A stretch of DNA of 64,000 bases. It comes from Parasphingorhabdus sp. (GTDB taxonomy: Bacteria; Pseudomonadota; Alphaproteobacteria; Sphingomonadales; Sphingomonadaceae). The DNA lies in NCBI GenBank assembly GCA_030373505.1, contig JAUCYS010000003.1, positions 62,001 to 126,000 of the forward strand, given 5' to 3'. The position numbers and the translations under genes are program-made. How positions within the stretch are numbered: the first letter of the stretch is position 1; every line of letters begins with the position of its first letter. Below the pieces are notes generated by a model. That model worked only from the letters and a program-made list of their open reading frames with translations. It had not been told where the DNA came from and did no database searches. Below, in pieces: positions 35,696 through 44,709 of this stretch.

Positions 35696-37909
35696 TTACA
35701 CGCCCAGATTGCGCAAGGCCAGACGGAACAGGAACGTACTGCCACGCCGCGCATCGCCGGTATCCTCATAATCATAACGCCAGGTGACGCCCATGGACAG
35801 GCAGCCGTCATCATAGGCGACGCCGAGCCGGTGTCTGACAGGGGTGAAACCATCGGATTGGGAGAGAGGGTCTTCGGTGGAGTCGGTCAGGTCTATGATT
35901 GCGGAGCCGAACACCGACCAATATCCATCAATCTGGAACCGTCCCCCAACCCGAACTTCCTCGCGGTCCCTGAGGTCTTCCAGTCCCTGCCCGATATTGC
36001 GGTTCAGACGGAGATATCCGATTTGTGCATAGGTGCTGTTCGAGCCGACCGTTGCATCAATTTCATTCCTCCGCACCGCCAGATTGTCTTTGTCCAGCCG
36101 AAACCGGTGGGTGAATTTCACGATATCCTTGAACCGGATATTGGTGCGTCCGACAATATCGGAAAAACGGTCGGACAGGCCGGTACCTTCAGGGACGATA
36201 TTATTGTTGTTCTCGAGCCGGTAGCTCTGGCCCACAATCGTGTTTACCTGCAGATTGGGGCGATTGATCTCCCATTCTACCCCATAGGTCGCGCGAACAT
36301 TGTCTTCATAGCGATCATAGCCGGGGAAACGGTTGAGCGAGAAAAGATTGGTGTCCTCCAGATCCACCGCACGCGAATCTTCATTCGGGACGGAGAGATT
36401 GGCCAGACCGGGGGTCGCGACAATCTGAAAGCGCGGAGTGATCGTCTGGGTGCCGCCAAACGCTTCGCCGATCAAGGGCCATTTCACGTCAATGGCTGCC
36501 GTTGCAATCGCCCGTTTCTGCCAACCGCTTTCGCCCCGGTAGATTGCCGTTTCATTGAGGGCATTATCGTCACTGTGATACACGTCCCCGCGGACCAGGC
36601 CGGTAAGGGTGATTTCCTGACCCCAGTTGGTCAGTTTGCGCATGTCCCAGCGGGCCAGTCCGAAGGCGCGTTGTGTATCCTGTCCTTCGCTGCGACCGAT
36701 CGCCAGGGTGTTGGCCTGTACCTCCAGCCGACCGCCCAAAATAGGATCGTCGAACCGCTTGCGATAGTCCATCACCGGCAGCGCGACCGGAACGCGGTTT
36801 TGCGGATCGTTTACGCGCAATGTCTGGAATGCCCAGCCAGCCAGAGAAAAATAGCTGCTGTTGCTGATCCGCTCGACATTGATGGTGGAGCGAAGGCTGT
36901 CATCATCGCTGATATCGTACCGCCGGAGGAAGGTGCGGTCTGACACGATCCGGGCCGATTGCGAAAGCGTCCATTTGTCATTCAGCCGGAACCGGCCACT
37001 GGTCTCAAAATAGCCGCGGAAATCTTTCTCTGCGTTAACGGCTGCTTGCAATGTCCCGGTCGGGATACGCGAGCCATATGTGGCATAGCCGGTGAGCTGG
37101 AAGGCACCCTTCTGGTCGAGATTCCTGAACGTCCCGCTGACCAGCGGCGCCACATTCGTAAACACCTGAGTGGTAACGGTTGCATCCTGATTCGGCGCGA
37201 GGCTGAAATAATAGGGTACCGTGAGGCCGACGCCGTTCACCGTGTCAAATTTGACATCGGGGACCAGGAGGCCGCTGCGGTTTTCGTCACTGACCGGGTG
37301 CGAAAGGCCCGGCAAGGGAATCACCGGCAGACCGAAAATCTCTATGCGAGCCCCTTTGTAATTGACCCGTTTCTTGACGGGATCATAAATCACTTTCACC
37401 GCCTTGATTTGCCAGCTCGGGTTTTTGGGACATCCATCCTCGGTGACCACCGCACAGGCCGTATAGGCGGCATTGTCGAGCGCAAGAGTCCCGTCGGCAT
37501 ATCGTTCGCTGCGCCGCGCGGCGAGCCGGCTTCCGTCTTCCAGAACGAGCAGGAGATTGTCAACGGCGCCGTCCCGCAGACTGTCGGTCAGCTCTATCCG
37601 GTCGCCATAGGCGACATCACCATCCGGGCTGACAGACTTGATATTGCCTTCCGCAACCACAGCGCCGGTTTTTCGGTTCCACAGCACCTGGTCGGCACGC
37701 AACTTATATCCGTCGCGATTGAGGATCACATTGCCTTCTGCCGTGACCAGATCATTCTCGAAATCATAGTCGATGCTGTCGGCGCTGAATTCGATTTGCT
37801 CGTCTTGCTGGTCCGGCGCACGAGCGGCATCGCTCCGGACCTGGCCGATAGCGGACGCCGGTGCAAAGGCAGTCAAAGACAGGGTTAAAAGGGCAAGTGA
37901 AGATTTCAT
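35696..37909 (-). CDS. lptD: LPS-assembly outer-membrane protein LptD
   Basis: LptD with LptE inserts LPS into the outer leaflet. The 737-aa protein has a signal peptide (MKSSLALLTLSLTAFAPASAI), an OstA/LptA-like beta-taco domain (FSADSIDYDFENDLVTAEGNVIL...LRADQVLWNRKTG), and a long beta-barrel region ending in a typical outer-membrane C-terminus (FLFRLALRNLGV). The ATG at 37909 was chosen because the upstream extension to 38077 is not signal-like. It heads the lptD-surA-pdxA-rsmA operon. Confidence 0.95.
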   Translation of the reverse strand: MKSSLALLTLSLTAFAPASAIGQVRSDAARAPDQQDEQIEFSADSIDYDFENDLVTAEGNVILNRDGYKLRADQVLWNRKTGAVVAEGNIKSVSPDGDVAYGDRIELTDSLRDGAVDNLLLVLEDGSRLAARRSERYADGTLALDNAAYTACAVVTEDGCPKNPSWQIKAVKVIYDPVKKRVNYKGARIEIFGLPVIPLPGLSHPVSDENRSGLLVPDVKFDTVNGVGLTVPYYFSLAPNQDATVTTQVFTNVAPLVSGTFRNLDQKGAFQLTGYATYGSRIPTGTLQAAVNAEKDFRGYFETSGRFRLNDKWTLSQSARIVSDRTFLRRYDISDDDSLRSTINVERISNSSYFSLAGWAFQTLRVNDPQNRVPVALPVMDYRKRFDDPILGGRLEVQANTLAIGRSEGQDTQRAFGLARWDMRKLTNWGQEITLTGLVRGDVYHSDDNALNETAIYRGESGWQKRAIATAAIDVKWPLIGEAFGGTQTITPRFQIVATPGLANLSVPNEDSRAVDLEDTNLFSLNRFPGYDRYEDNVRATYGVEWEINRPNLQVNTIVGQSYRLENNNNIVPEGTGLSDRFSDIVGRTNIRFKDIVKFTHRFRLDKDNLAVRRNEIDATVGSNSTYAQIGYLRLNRNIGQGLEDLRDREEVRVGGRFQIDGYWSVFGSAIIDLTDSTEDPLSQSDGFTPVRHRLGVAYDDGCLSMGVTWRYDYEDTGDARRGSTFLFRLALRNLGV

Positions 37910-38172
37910 CGACTGGCTCAACCTGCTTTTAGCCCCATTTTGAACAGCATCAAATATCGCACTGTCCGACTTCCGATCGCCTATTGCACCAGTTTGGCTG
38001 GTCTGCAAATTTTCTTTGACAGATTTTGATGAACAGATGCTTGACCAAAAAAGCAAGACGGTGCAGCAACGCGCCACGATAGATCGATTGTCGGTCGCTT
38101 CATGCGTGAAGCCGGATCGACGAGTGAACCACTGAGGCTTTTCACTCCTCAGAAAAACAAGGACAATTCCCG

Positions 38173-39639
38173 ATGAATTTCAACTTTGCCAGTCAGCGGC
38201 CTGCGGATGCCGACGCGATTATTTTTCCAGTCTCCAAGAATGGATTGGACGATTTCGAGCCAAAGCTCGAACAAGCGGCCATGGTGAAAGCGGGTGCAAA
38301 AGCGGCGCGTTTTGAAGGGAAGCTGGGCGAGGTTTTTGAAACTTTCGTGACCGATGCGGGCAAAACCCTGCGGGTTGTCTTGACGGGACTGGGCAAAGGC
38401 AAGGCAAAGGATGCGGAATCGGCGGGTGGGTCAGCCATAGCCAAAATTCTGGCTTCCGGCTCCAAGCATGCCGCTATCGATCCCTCCGGCCTCGATGAAG
38501 CGCATCTCGCAAAATTGCTGTTCGGTGCCAAATTGCGCAGCTGGCGGCATGACAAATATCGGACCACCATGCCGGAGAAGCAAAAGGTAACGCTGGAACA
38601 GATCACGGTACTTGATGAGCATATGGAAAATGCCAAAGCGTGGCAGGATCTCTCTGCCGTCGCCGATGGCGTCGCTCTGACGCGGGAGCTGGTCGCAGAG
38701 CCGGCTAACGCGATCTATCCTGAAAGCTTCGTGGCGCGCTGCGAGGAGATGAAGGAACTTGGTGTTGAATTTACCGTGCTGGGCTGGGACGAAATGGAGA
38801 AGCTCGGTATGGGCGCGCTGCTCGGCGTGTCGCAGGGTTCAGAGCGTCCGCCACGGTTGCTGGCGATGCGCTGGGACGGCACCAACGGGGCCCAGAAAAC
38901 ACCGCTGGCCTTGGTCGGCAAGGGCGTGACGTTCGACACAGGTGGCATCTCGCTGAAGCCGGGTGCGGGTATGGAAGAAATGAAATGGGATATGGGCGGC
39001 GCTGGTGCGGTCGCCGGTACCATGAAAGCGCTCGCGGGCCGGAAAGCCAAGGCGCATGTTGTCGGCGTGTGCGGGCTGGTCGAAAATATGCCCGACGGCA
39101 AGGCGCAGCGGCCGGGAGACGTCGTCACCAGCATGAACGGCCAGACCATCGAGGTGATCAACACCGATGCCGAAGGGCGCCTGGTATTGTGCGACGCGAT
39201 GCACTGGACGCAGGAAATATTCAAACCGGACGTGATGATTGATCTGGCAACGCTGACTGGTGCGATGATCATTTCTCTGGGCAATGAACATGCCGGCTGT
39301 TTCAGCAATGACGATGACCTCGCCGAAGACCTGATTGACGCCGGCAAGGATTCCGGCGATCCGCTCTGGCGGCTGCCGATCGGCCCGGCCTATGACAAGC
39401 TGATCAATTCGCCGATTGCCGACATGAAAAATGTTGGGCCGCGCGGAGCAGGGTCGATCACGGCAGCGCAGTTTCTCAAGCGGTTCGTCAAGGACGGCGT
39501 GAAATGGGCGCATCTCGACATCGCTGGCATGGTCTGGGCCGACAAGGCGGGTCCCGTCTGGGAAAAGGGCGCGACGGGCTATGGCGTGCGTCTGCTGAAC
39601 CAATATGTCGCGGACCATTTCGAAAATGGCGCCGATTGA
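38173..39639 (+). CDS. pepA: Leucyl aminopeptidase (cytosol aminopeptidase, M17)
   Basis: The 488-aa M17 zinc aminopeptidase has the catalytic core GKGVTFDTGGISLKPGAGM with metal-binding lysine and aspartate, DMGGAGAVAGTMKAL, and the signature NTDAEGRLVL that carries metal ligands, then DLATLTGAM. The N-terminal M17 domain is present but divergent. It releases N-terminal residues from peptides in the cytosol. It is divergent from lptD across 263 nt. Confidence 0.96.
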   Translation: MNFNFASQRPADADAIIFPVSKNGLDDFEPKLEQAAMVKAGAKAARFEGKLGEVFETFVTDAGKTLRVVLTGLGKGKAKDAESAGGSAIAKILASGSKHAAIDPSGLDEAHLAKLLFGAKLRSWRHDKYRTTMPEKQKVTLEQITVLDEHMENAKAWQDLSAVADGVALTRELVAEPANAIYPESFVARCEEMKELGVEFTVLGWDEMEKLGMGALLGVSQGSERPPRLLAMRWDGTNGAQKTPLALVGKGVTFDTGGISLKPGAGMEEMKWDMGGAGAVAGTMKALAGRKAKAHVVGVCGLVENMPDGKAQRPGDVVTSMNGQTIEVINTDAEGRLVLCDAMHWTQEIFKPDVMIDLATLTGAMIISLGNEHAGCFSNDDDLAEDLIDAGKDSGDPLWRLPIGPAYDKLINSPIADMKNVGPRGAGSITAAQFLKRFVKDGVKWAHLDIAGMVWADKAGPVWEKGATGYGVRLLNQYVADHFENGAD

Positions 39640-39684
39640 AGGGCCTCCGGCGAAGGCTGAGCGAAAGGTTGCGAAGGTTTCTCG

Positions 39685-40122
39685 GTGCGTGTTGATTTTT
39701 ATCATCTGACCCGGGACCCGGCGGAAAAGCTGGTGCCGATGCTGGCAGACAAGTCGCTGGATGTTGGAAAGAGACTGTTGCTGGTGGCACAGGACGAATC
39801 GCACAGGGCCGCGCTGAGCGAGGCCCTGTGGTGCGCTCAGCCGGCCAGTTTTCTGGCTCATGATTGTGGCGGATCTGCAGGGGAGGCGGACCAGCCGATC
39901 CTGCTTTCCGACCATTGCGAGCCGGCCAATGGCGCGTCCTACATCATTCTGTCGGACGGCCAGTGGCGGGACGAGGCGCTGAATTTCGAGCGCGCCTTCT
40001 TCCTGTTCAGCGCCGAGCAGATCGACCATGCGCGTACCGTCTGGCGGCAATTGAGCGCCGATGAAGCTGTCACTCCGCGCTACTGGAAGCAGGATGGTGG
40101 CCGCTGGGTGGAAGGTCCCTGA
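39685..40122 (+). CDS. holC: DNA polymerase III chi subunit
   Basis: The 145-aa protein starts at a GTG (MRVDFYHLTRDPAEKLVPMLADKSL) and has the chi pattern of LLVAQDESHRAALSEALW, PILLSDHCEPANGASYIILSD and RAFFLFSAEQIDHARTVWRQL. Chi links SSB to the clamp-loader complex. Alphaproteobacterial chi is often adjacent to pepA, as here (45 nt downstream). AAGG precedes the start. Confidence 0.92.
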   Translation: MRVDFYHLTRDPAEKLVPMLADKSLDVGKRLLLVAQDESHRAALSEALWCAQPASFLAHDCGGSAGEADQPILLSDHCEPANGASYIILSDGQWRDEALNFERAFFLFSAEQIDHARTVWRQLSADEAVTPRYWKQDGGRWVEGP

Positions 40123-40239
40123 TCCTGCTCTGCCGCGGGAGGGCAGGGCAGGCGCGCGAATCGAAACCTTGCCATGGTGCAGTGCAGCGGCTAAGGGCGG
40201 CGCAAACTTAGTCTATCCCCACATTCATGGAGCATTATC

Positions 40240-40662
40240 ATGGCCGTTACACGGACATTTTCGATCATCAAGCCCGACGCCACTCGCCGCAATATCACCG
40301 GTGCCGTCACCAAGATGCTGGAAGAGGCGGGCCTGCGCGTCGTCGCTTCCAAGCGTATTCACATGACCAAGGAACAGGCCGAAGGCTTTTATGCGGTCCA
40401 CAAGGAACGTCCCTTTTTCGGTGAGCTGGTCGACTTCATGATCAGCGGCCCCTGCGTCGTTCAGGTTCTCGAAGGCGAAAATGCCATGCAGAAGAACCGC
40501 GATATCATGGGCGCGACCAATCCTGCCGACGCCGCTCCCGGCACGATTCGCAAGGAACTGGCCGAAAGCCTGGAAGCGAACACGGTCCACGGTTCCGATA
40601 GCGAAGAAAATGCCGCGATCGAAATCGCCTATTTCTTCAATGACGATGAAATCGTCGGCTAA
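40240..40662 (+). CDS. ndk: Nucleoside diphosphate kinase
   Basis: The 140-aa enzyme transfers the gamma phosphate among nucleotides via a phosphohistidine. It shows [14 protein letters not shown], the active-site His in [12 protein letters not shown], and RNIxGA-type loops. GGAG lies before the ATG. A strong rho-independent terminator follows at 40689. Confidence 0.98.
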   Translation: MAVTRTFSIIKPDATRRNITGAVTKMLEEAGLRVVASKRIHMTKEQAEGFYAVHKERPFFGELVDFMISGPCVVQVLEGENAMQKNRDIMGATNPADAAPGTIRKELAESLEANTVHGSDSEENAAIEIAYFFNDDEIVG

Positions 40663-40688
40663 CGCCTTCCGCAAATTTTGCGCATTCA

Positions 40689-40725
40689 AACGCCCGGTTG
40701 CAGATCTTGCAGCCGGGCGTTTTTA
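40689..40725 (+). terminator. Rho-independent terminator after ndk
   Basis: The stem AACGCCCGGTTGCA / TGCAGCCGGGCGTT with a 5-nt loop GATCT is followed by a T run. It is a strong, classical terminator 27 nt after the ndk stop. Confidence 0.9.
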
Positions 40726-40839
40726 TTGGGCTATGGCGAAGAAAATACTGTGTTTCTGCTCCTCCTGCACTTCTCTCCATTCAATCCAGCCAGGGTGAAC
40801 TTTACCCACTTGCAATGACTGACGCCGAAGGATAGGGGC

Positions 40840-40859
40840 TAATGATAATCGATTGCAAT
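40840..40859 (+). promoter_or_regulatory. Fur-box-like site before PepSY-TM gene
   Basis: TAATGATAATCGATTGCAAT at 40840-40859 matches much of the Fur consensus (GATAAT-GATAAT-CATTATC) and sits just upstream of the first iron-uptake gene, so the operon should be derepressed under iron limitation. Confidence 0.75.
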
Positions 40860-40866
40860 AAGGTGT

Positions 40867-42039
40867 TTGGATTTGACGCGAAGGGCGATTCGGCTCTGGT
40901 TTCTGGTGCACAAGTGGAGCAGCCTCGTCTGCACCGCTTTTTTGCTGATGCTGTGTGTTACCGGGCTGCCGCTGATATTTCATGACGAGATTGATTGGCT
41001 GACGGAAGAGCAGCCGGAATTCGGCATGCCCGGCGTCGGTTCCTCGGGCACGGCGGAGGGGTTGCTTCCGCTGGACGAGATGATGCAGCGTGCGCTGGCC
41101 AACCGTCCGGGCGAGGTGCCGGTGTTCATGGCCTTTGACAATGATCAGCCCTCGATGACCATCACCACCGCGCCGCGCCCCGATTCGCCCGCCGCCGACA
41201 TGACCATCCAGTCCTTCGACCGCTCGACCGGACAGCAGATCGGCATGGTCGCGGACAGCGACGGCGGCGTGATGCACTTTCTGCTGCAATTGCACACCGA
41301 CATGTTCCTGGGCCTGCCGGGCATGTTGTTCCTGGCGGTGATCGGAATATTGTTCACCGCGGCCCTGATATCCGGGATCGTGCTGTACGCGCCGTTCATG
41401 CGCAAGCTCGATTTCGGCACCGTCCGTGTCTCACGCAGCCCGCGCCTCAAGTGGCTCGACTATCACAACCTGCTGGGCATTGTCGCGCTGGCCTGGATGC
41501 TGGTCGTCGGTCTGACTGGCGTGATCAACGCGCTGTCGACGCCGATCGAGGATATCTGGCAGGCGGGCGAGCTGGCCGACATGACCAGCGCCTATGCCGG
41601 GCGCGAGGCGCTGCCGCCCGCGCGCTACGGATCCCTGGACCGTGCCATGGCGCAGGCGCGGGCGGTGCTTCCCGGCAACAACCCGCAATTCATCGCCTTC
41701 CCCGGCGGCAGCTTCAGCTCGGACCATCATTATGCCGTGTTCTTCCAGGGCGACACGCCGCTGACCGAGCGGCTGCTGACCCCCGCGCTGATCGACGCCG
41801 AGACCGGCGCGTTCACCGATGCGCGGCCGATGCCCTGGTATTATCAGGCCTTGTCGCTCTCGCGGCCCCTGCATTTCGGTGATTACGGGGGGCTGCCGCT
41901 CAAGCTCCTGTGGGCGGCGCTGACGCTGTTCACAATCGTGGTCCTGGGCAGCGGCCTCTATCTCTGGCTGGTCAAGGGGGAGTCCTCGTCGCGCGCACAT
42001 CTGCGCAAGATCGAACAGCTGGCGGTCCCGGCGAAATGA
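40867..42039 (+). CDS. PepSY-TM protein (PiuB-type siderophore reductase-like)
   Basis: The 390-aa membrane protein has four or more TM helices (LFLVHKWSSLVCTAFLLMLCVTGLPLIF; LFLAVIGILFTAALISGIVLYAPF; LLGIVALAWMLVVGLTGVI; WAALTLFTIVVLGSGLYLWLV) and PepSY-like periplasmic loops. The family is associated with ferric-siderophore reduction in the periplasm or membrane. Translation starts at a TTG at 40867 or, with a better-placed AAGG, 40873. A Fur-like box lies directly upstream, and TonB receptor genes follow. Confidence 0.88.
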   Translation: MDLTRRAIRLWFLVHKWSSLVCTAFLLMLCVTGLPLIFHDEIDWLTEEQPEFGMPGVGSSGTAEGLLPLDEMMQRALANRPGEVPVFMAFDNDQPSMTITTAPRPDSPAADMTIQSFDRSTGQQIGMVADSDGGVMHFLLQLHTDMFLGLPGMLFLAVIGILFTAALISGIVLYAPFMRKLDFGTVRVSRSPRLKWLDYHNLLGIVALAWMLVVGLTGVINALSTPIEDIWQAGELADMTSAYAGREALPPARYGSLDRAMAQARAVLPGNNPQFIAFPGGSFSSDHHYAVFFQGDTPLTERLLTPALIDAETGAFTDARPMPWYYQALSLSRPLHFGDYGGLPLKLLWAALTLFTIVVLGSGLYLWLVKGESSSRAHLRKIEQLAVPAK

Positions 42040-42227
42040 GCAGGCCCAACAAGCGCAGACTGCCGCTGCGCGCGATCTTTGGATGGCCGGCGGCGATCTT
42101 CCTGATCGGCATATTCGGCTTGGTGAGCGCGCTGACCGGGGACGGCTGGCGGGACGGCCTGTCCTGGCTGGCGCTGGCCGCGCCGGTGGCCGCGCTCGCA
42201 TGGGCAATGCGGACCCGACGTTACTGA
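42036..42227 (+). CDS. 63-aa membrane protein of the iron cluster
   Basis: The ATG at 42036 overlaps the PepSY-TM stop (ATGA), showing coupling. The product is basic at the N-terminus (MSRPNKRRLPLRAIFGW), followed by two hydrophobic segments (AAIFLIGIFGLVSALTG and SWLALAAPVAALAWAM). No family is recognised; a role in the siderophore reduction complex is inferred only from coupling. Confidence 0.75.
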   Translation: MSRPNKRRLPLRAIFGWPAAIFLIGIFGLVSALTGDGWRDGLSWLALAAPVAALAWAMRTRRY

Positions 42228-42260
42228 CCATCAGAATTCCGATTTGAAAGGCAATACACC

Positions 42261-44456
42261 ATGAACCACAAGCTTTCACGCACCGCGCTGCTTCTCGCCG
42301 CGGGCTTCACCGCGACTATGCTGGCGGCGCCCGCCCTTGCCCAGGAGTCGCAGGCGGACAAGGACCTGATCATCGTTACCGCCCAGCGCGAGAACCAGAC
42401 CGGCGTGCGCCAGGGCGGCAATGCGGGTGTGCTGGGCAACAAGCCTGCCGAAGATCTGCCGTTCAGCGTGCGCAGCTATAATTCAGCGCTGATCCTCAAT
42501 CAGCAGCCGCAGACGCTTGGTCAGGTGCTCGAGAATGATCCGACAATCCGCACCACCACCGGCTTCGGTATCGCCGGCGAATTGTTCAACATTCGCGGGT
42601 TCACGCTTGGCGGCGACGATATTGGTTATGACGGTCTCTACGGGATAATGCCCCGCCAGCTTGCAGCTCCCGAACTGTATGAATCGGTGGAGGTCCTGAA
42701 CGGCTCCAGCGCATTCCTGAATGGCGCTGCCCCCGGCGGCTCGGGGATTGGCGGCAGCGTCAATCTCATTCCAAAACGGGCTACTGACGGAGACACGACC
42801 CGTGCGACGCTGGGCTATACGGCACCCGAGCATGTCGGCGGCAGCTTCGACATCGGCCGCCGGCTGGGCGCGGATGGTGAATGGGGCATTCGCCTCAACG
42901 GCGCCGCGCGTAGCGGCGATGTCTCGGTCGATGACGAATTCCGCAGCACTTATGTGCTGGGCGGCGCGATCGACTATAATTCCGGGCCGCTGCGGCTGTC
43001 GCTCGACCTCGCCTATCAGCGGATCAAGGTGGCGCATTTCCGCCCGAAACTGAGCGTTTCCGGCCTTGGCGTAATCCCTCGGGAACCCGATGCCAGCACC
43101 AATTTCGGTCAGCCCTGGCAATATACGACCTTGCGCGATGTCTTTGGCCAGTTCCGCGCCGAATATGATATTGCCGAGGATGTGATGGTCTATGCCGCCT
43201 TTGGCGCGCGCGACGGGTCGGAGCAGGGCGTGTACAGCACACCGACGCTGATCGACGCGGCTACCGGCGATATTTCGGTCAGCAGCTCCTATATTCCGCG
43301 CACCGACAATAACGAGGCCGCGACGGCGGGATTGCGTGCCCGGTTCGAGACCGGCGGAATGTCCAACGAGATCAATGTCGGCGGCTCGATGAACTGGCTG
43401 GTCAACCGCAACGCCTATGAATTCTACACCGACTCGCCCGGCCTCAACAATCTCTACGACCCGGTCGAACTGCCGCGTTCCAACACCGTCTCCTTCGCCG
43501 GTGGCAATCTCGACGATCCGTTCCCGATTGCGCGCACCCGTCTGCGCAGCGCCTTTGTCTCCGACACCGTCGGCTTCTGGGACGACAGGGTCCTCTTTAC
43601 GGCAGGCGTGCGGCTGCAGGAAATCCGCTCGAAATCCTATTCCTATTCTGGCGGGGCGTTGCAGAGCGAATATAAGGAAGATGCCTGGACGCCGGTCTTC
43701 GGTCTGGTGGTCAAGCCGGTCGAGGGATTGTCGCTTTACGCCAACCGCATCGAATCTTTGGTGCAGGGTGTCAGCGCCCCCGCCAGCGGTGCCAATCCGG
43801 CGGGCGGCACCCCCTTGCCGGTGAGCAATGCCGGCGAAACCCTGTCGCCTTATGTGTCCGAACAGTATGAAGTGGGCGGCAAGCTTTCGCTTGGACCAGT
43901 GGAACTGACGCTGGCGCTGTTCCAGATCGACCGCGAGACCGCCATCCTCCGCATCGATCCGGCGGATTCGACAAGGCTGCAATTCGGCCCCTATGGAATT
44001 CAGCGCAATCGCGGTATCGAATTCACCCTGGCCGGCGAAATCAGCAAGGGCCTGCGCCTGATCGCCGGCGGCTCGGTGATCGATGCCAAGCTGCGCCGGA
44101 CGGAAAATGGTGTCAATGAGGGCAATGATGCCGTTGGCGTGCCGGAACTTCTGCTCAACGCCAATATTGAATGGGATGTACCCTTCATCCCCGCGCTGAC
44201 GCTGACAGGCCGGGCGGTGCACACCGGCAAGCAGCCTGCCGATATTGGCAACACGCTGTTCCTCGATTCCTGGACCCGGTTCGACATCGGCGCGCGCTAT
44301 GTGGCGCTGGTTGGCGACAATCCGCTGACCTTGCGACTGAGCATCGATAATGTGGCCAACGAAGCCTATTGGGCATCGGCCTTCGATACGTTCCGTCCGG
44401 ATCTGGCGCTGGGCTCACCACGCACCTTCAAGGCATCGGCCACTATCGACTTCTAG
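42261..44456 (+). CDS. TonB-dependent siderophore receptor
   Basis: The 731-aa outer-membrane receptor has a signal peptide (ALLLAAGFTATMLAAPALAQ), a TonB-box-like DLIIVTAQ, a plug domain (LGQVLENDPTIRTTTGFGIAGELFNIRGF...YESVEVLNGSSAFLNGAAPGG) and a barrel ending in ATIDF, the aromatic C-terminus of such proteins. It resembles FhuA/FiuA hydroxamate-siderophore receptors; the ligand cannot be read. It follows the 63-aa protein by 33 nt. Confidence 0.93.
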   Translation: MNHKLSRTALLLAAGFTATMLAAPALAQESQADKDLIIVTAQRENQTGVRQGGNAGVLGNKPAEDLPFSVRSYNSALILNQQPQTLGQVLENDPTIRTTTGFGIAGELFNIRGFTLGGDDIGYDGLYGIMPRQLAAPELYESVEVLNGSSAFLNGAAPGGSGIGGSVNLIPKRATDGDTTRATLGYTAPEHVGGSFDIGRRLGADGEWGIRLNGAARSGDVSVDDEFRSTYVLGGAIDYNSGPLRLSLDLAYQRIKVAHFRPKLSVSGLGVIPREPDASTNFGQPWQYTTLRDVFGQFRAEYDIAEDVMVYAAFGARDGSEQGVYSTPTLIDAATGDISVSSSYIPRTDNNEAATAGLRARFETGGMSNEINVGGSMNWLVNRNAYEFYTDSPGLNNLYDPVELPRSNTVSFAGGNLDDPFPIARTRLRSAFVSDTVGFWDDRVLFTAGVRLQEIRSKSYSYSGGALQSEYKEDAWTPVFGLVVKPVEGLSLYANRIESLVQGVSAPASGANPAGGTPLPVSNAGETLSPYVSEQYEVGGKLSLGPVELTLALFQIDRETAILRIDPADSTRLQFGPYGIQRNRGIEFTLAGEISKGLRLIAGGSVIDAKLRRTENGVNEGNDAVGVPELLLNANIEWDVPFIPALTLTGRAVHTGKQPADIGNTLFLDSWTRFDIGARYVALVGDNPLTLRLSIDNVANEAYWASAFDTFRPDLALGSPRTFKASATIDF

Positions 44457-44464
44457 AAGATCCT

Positions 44465-44493
44465 GATCTCCCGCGGGTGTCCTGCGGGAGATC
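44465..44493 (+). terminator. Perfect 10-bp hairpin after the first TonB receptor
   Basis: GATCTCCCGC at 44465-44474 pairs with GCGGGAGATC at 44484-44493 with a 9-nt loop, just after the receptor stop. No T run follows, so it may be a terminator assisted by Rho or a 3'-end stabiliser. Confidence 0.5.
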
Positions 44494-44655
44494 TTCGAAC
44501 CATTTCCATTCGGATCAGCGGCACGAAACCCTGACCGGCCGGTTGCGGTCAGAAGCGGTACTCCAGCGCTGCCGCACCACTCGCTTCTTCTTGCCCACCG
44601 ATGACAGCCCGAGCGATGGCAAGCAATCGCCGACCCCTCCCATATTCATTCTTGC

Positions 44656-44675
44656 AAATGCTAATGATTATCAAT
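44656..44675 (+). promoter_or_regulatory. Fur-box-like site before second TonB receptor
   Basis: AAATGCTAATGATTATCAAT at 44656-44675 contains the Fur core TAATGATTATCA and lies 35 nt before the second receptor gene, indicating a second iron-regulated promoter. Confidence 0.75.
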
Positions 44676-44709
44676 AGTGGCGTCGGACAGGATTCATATG
44701 TGAGGGAAA

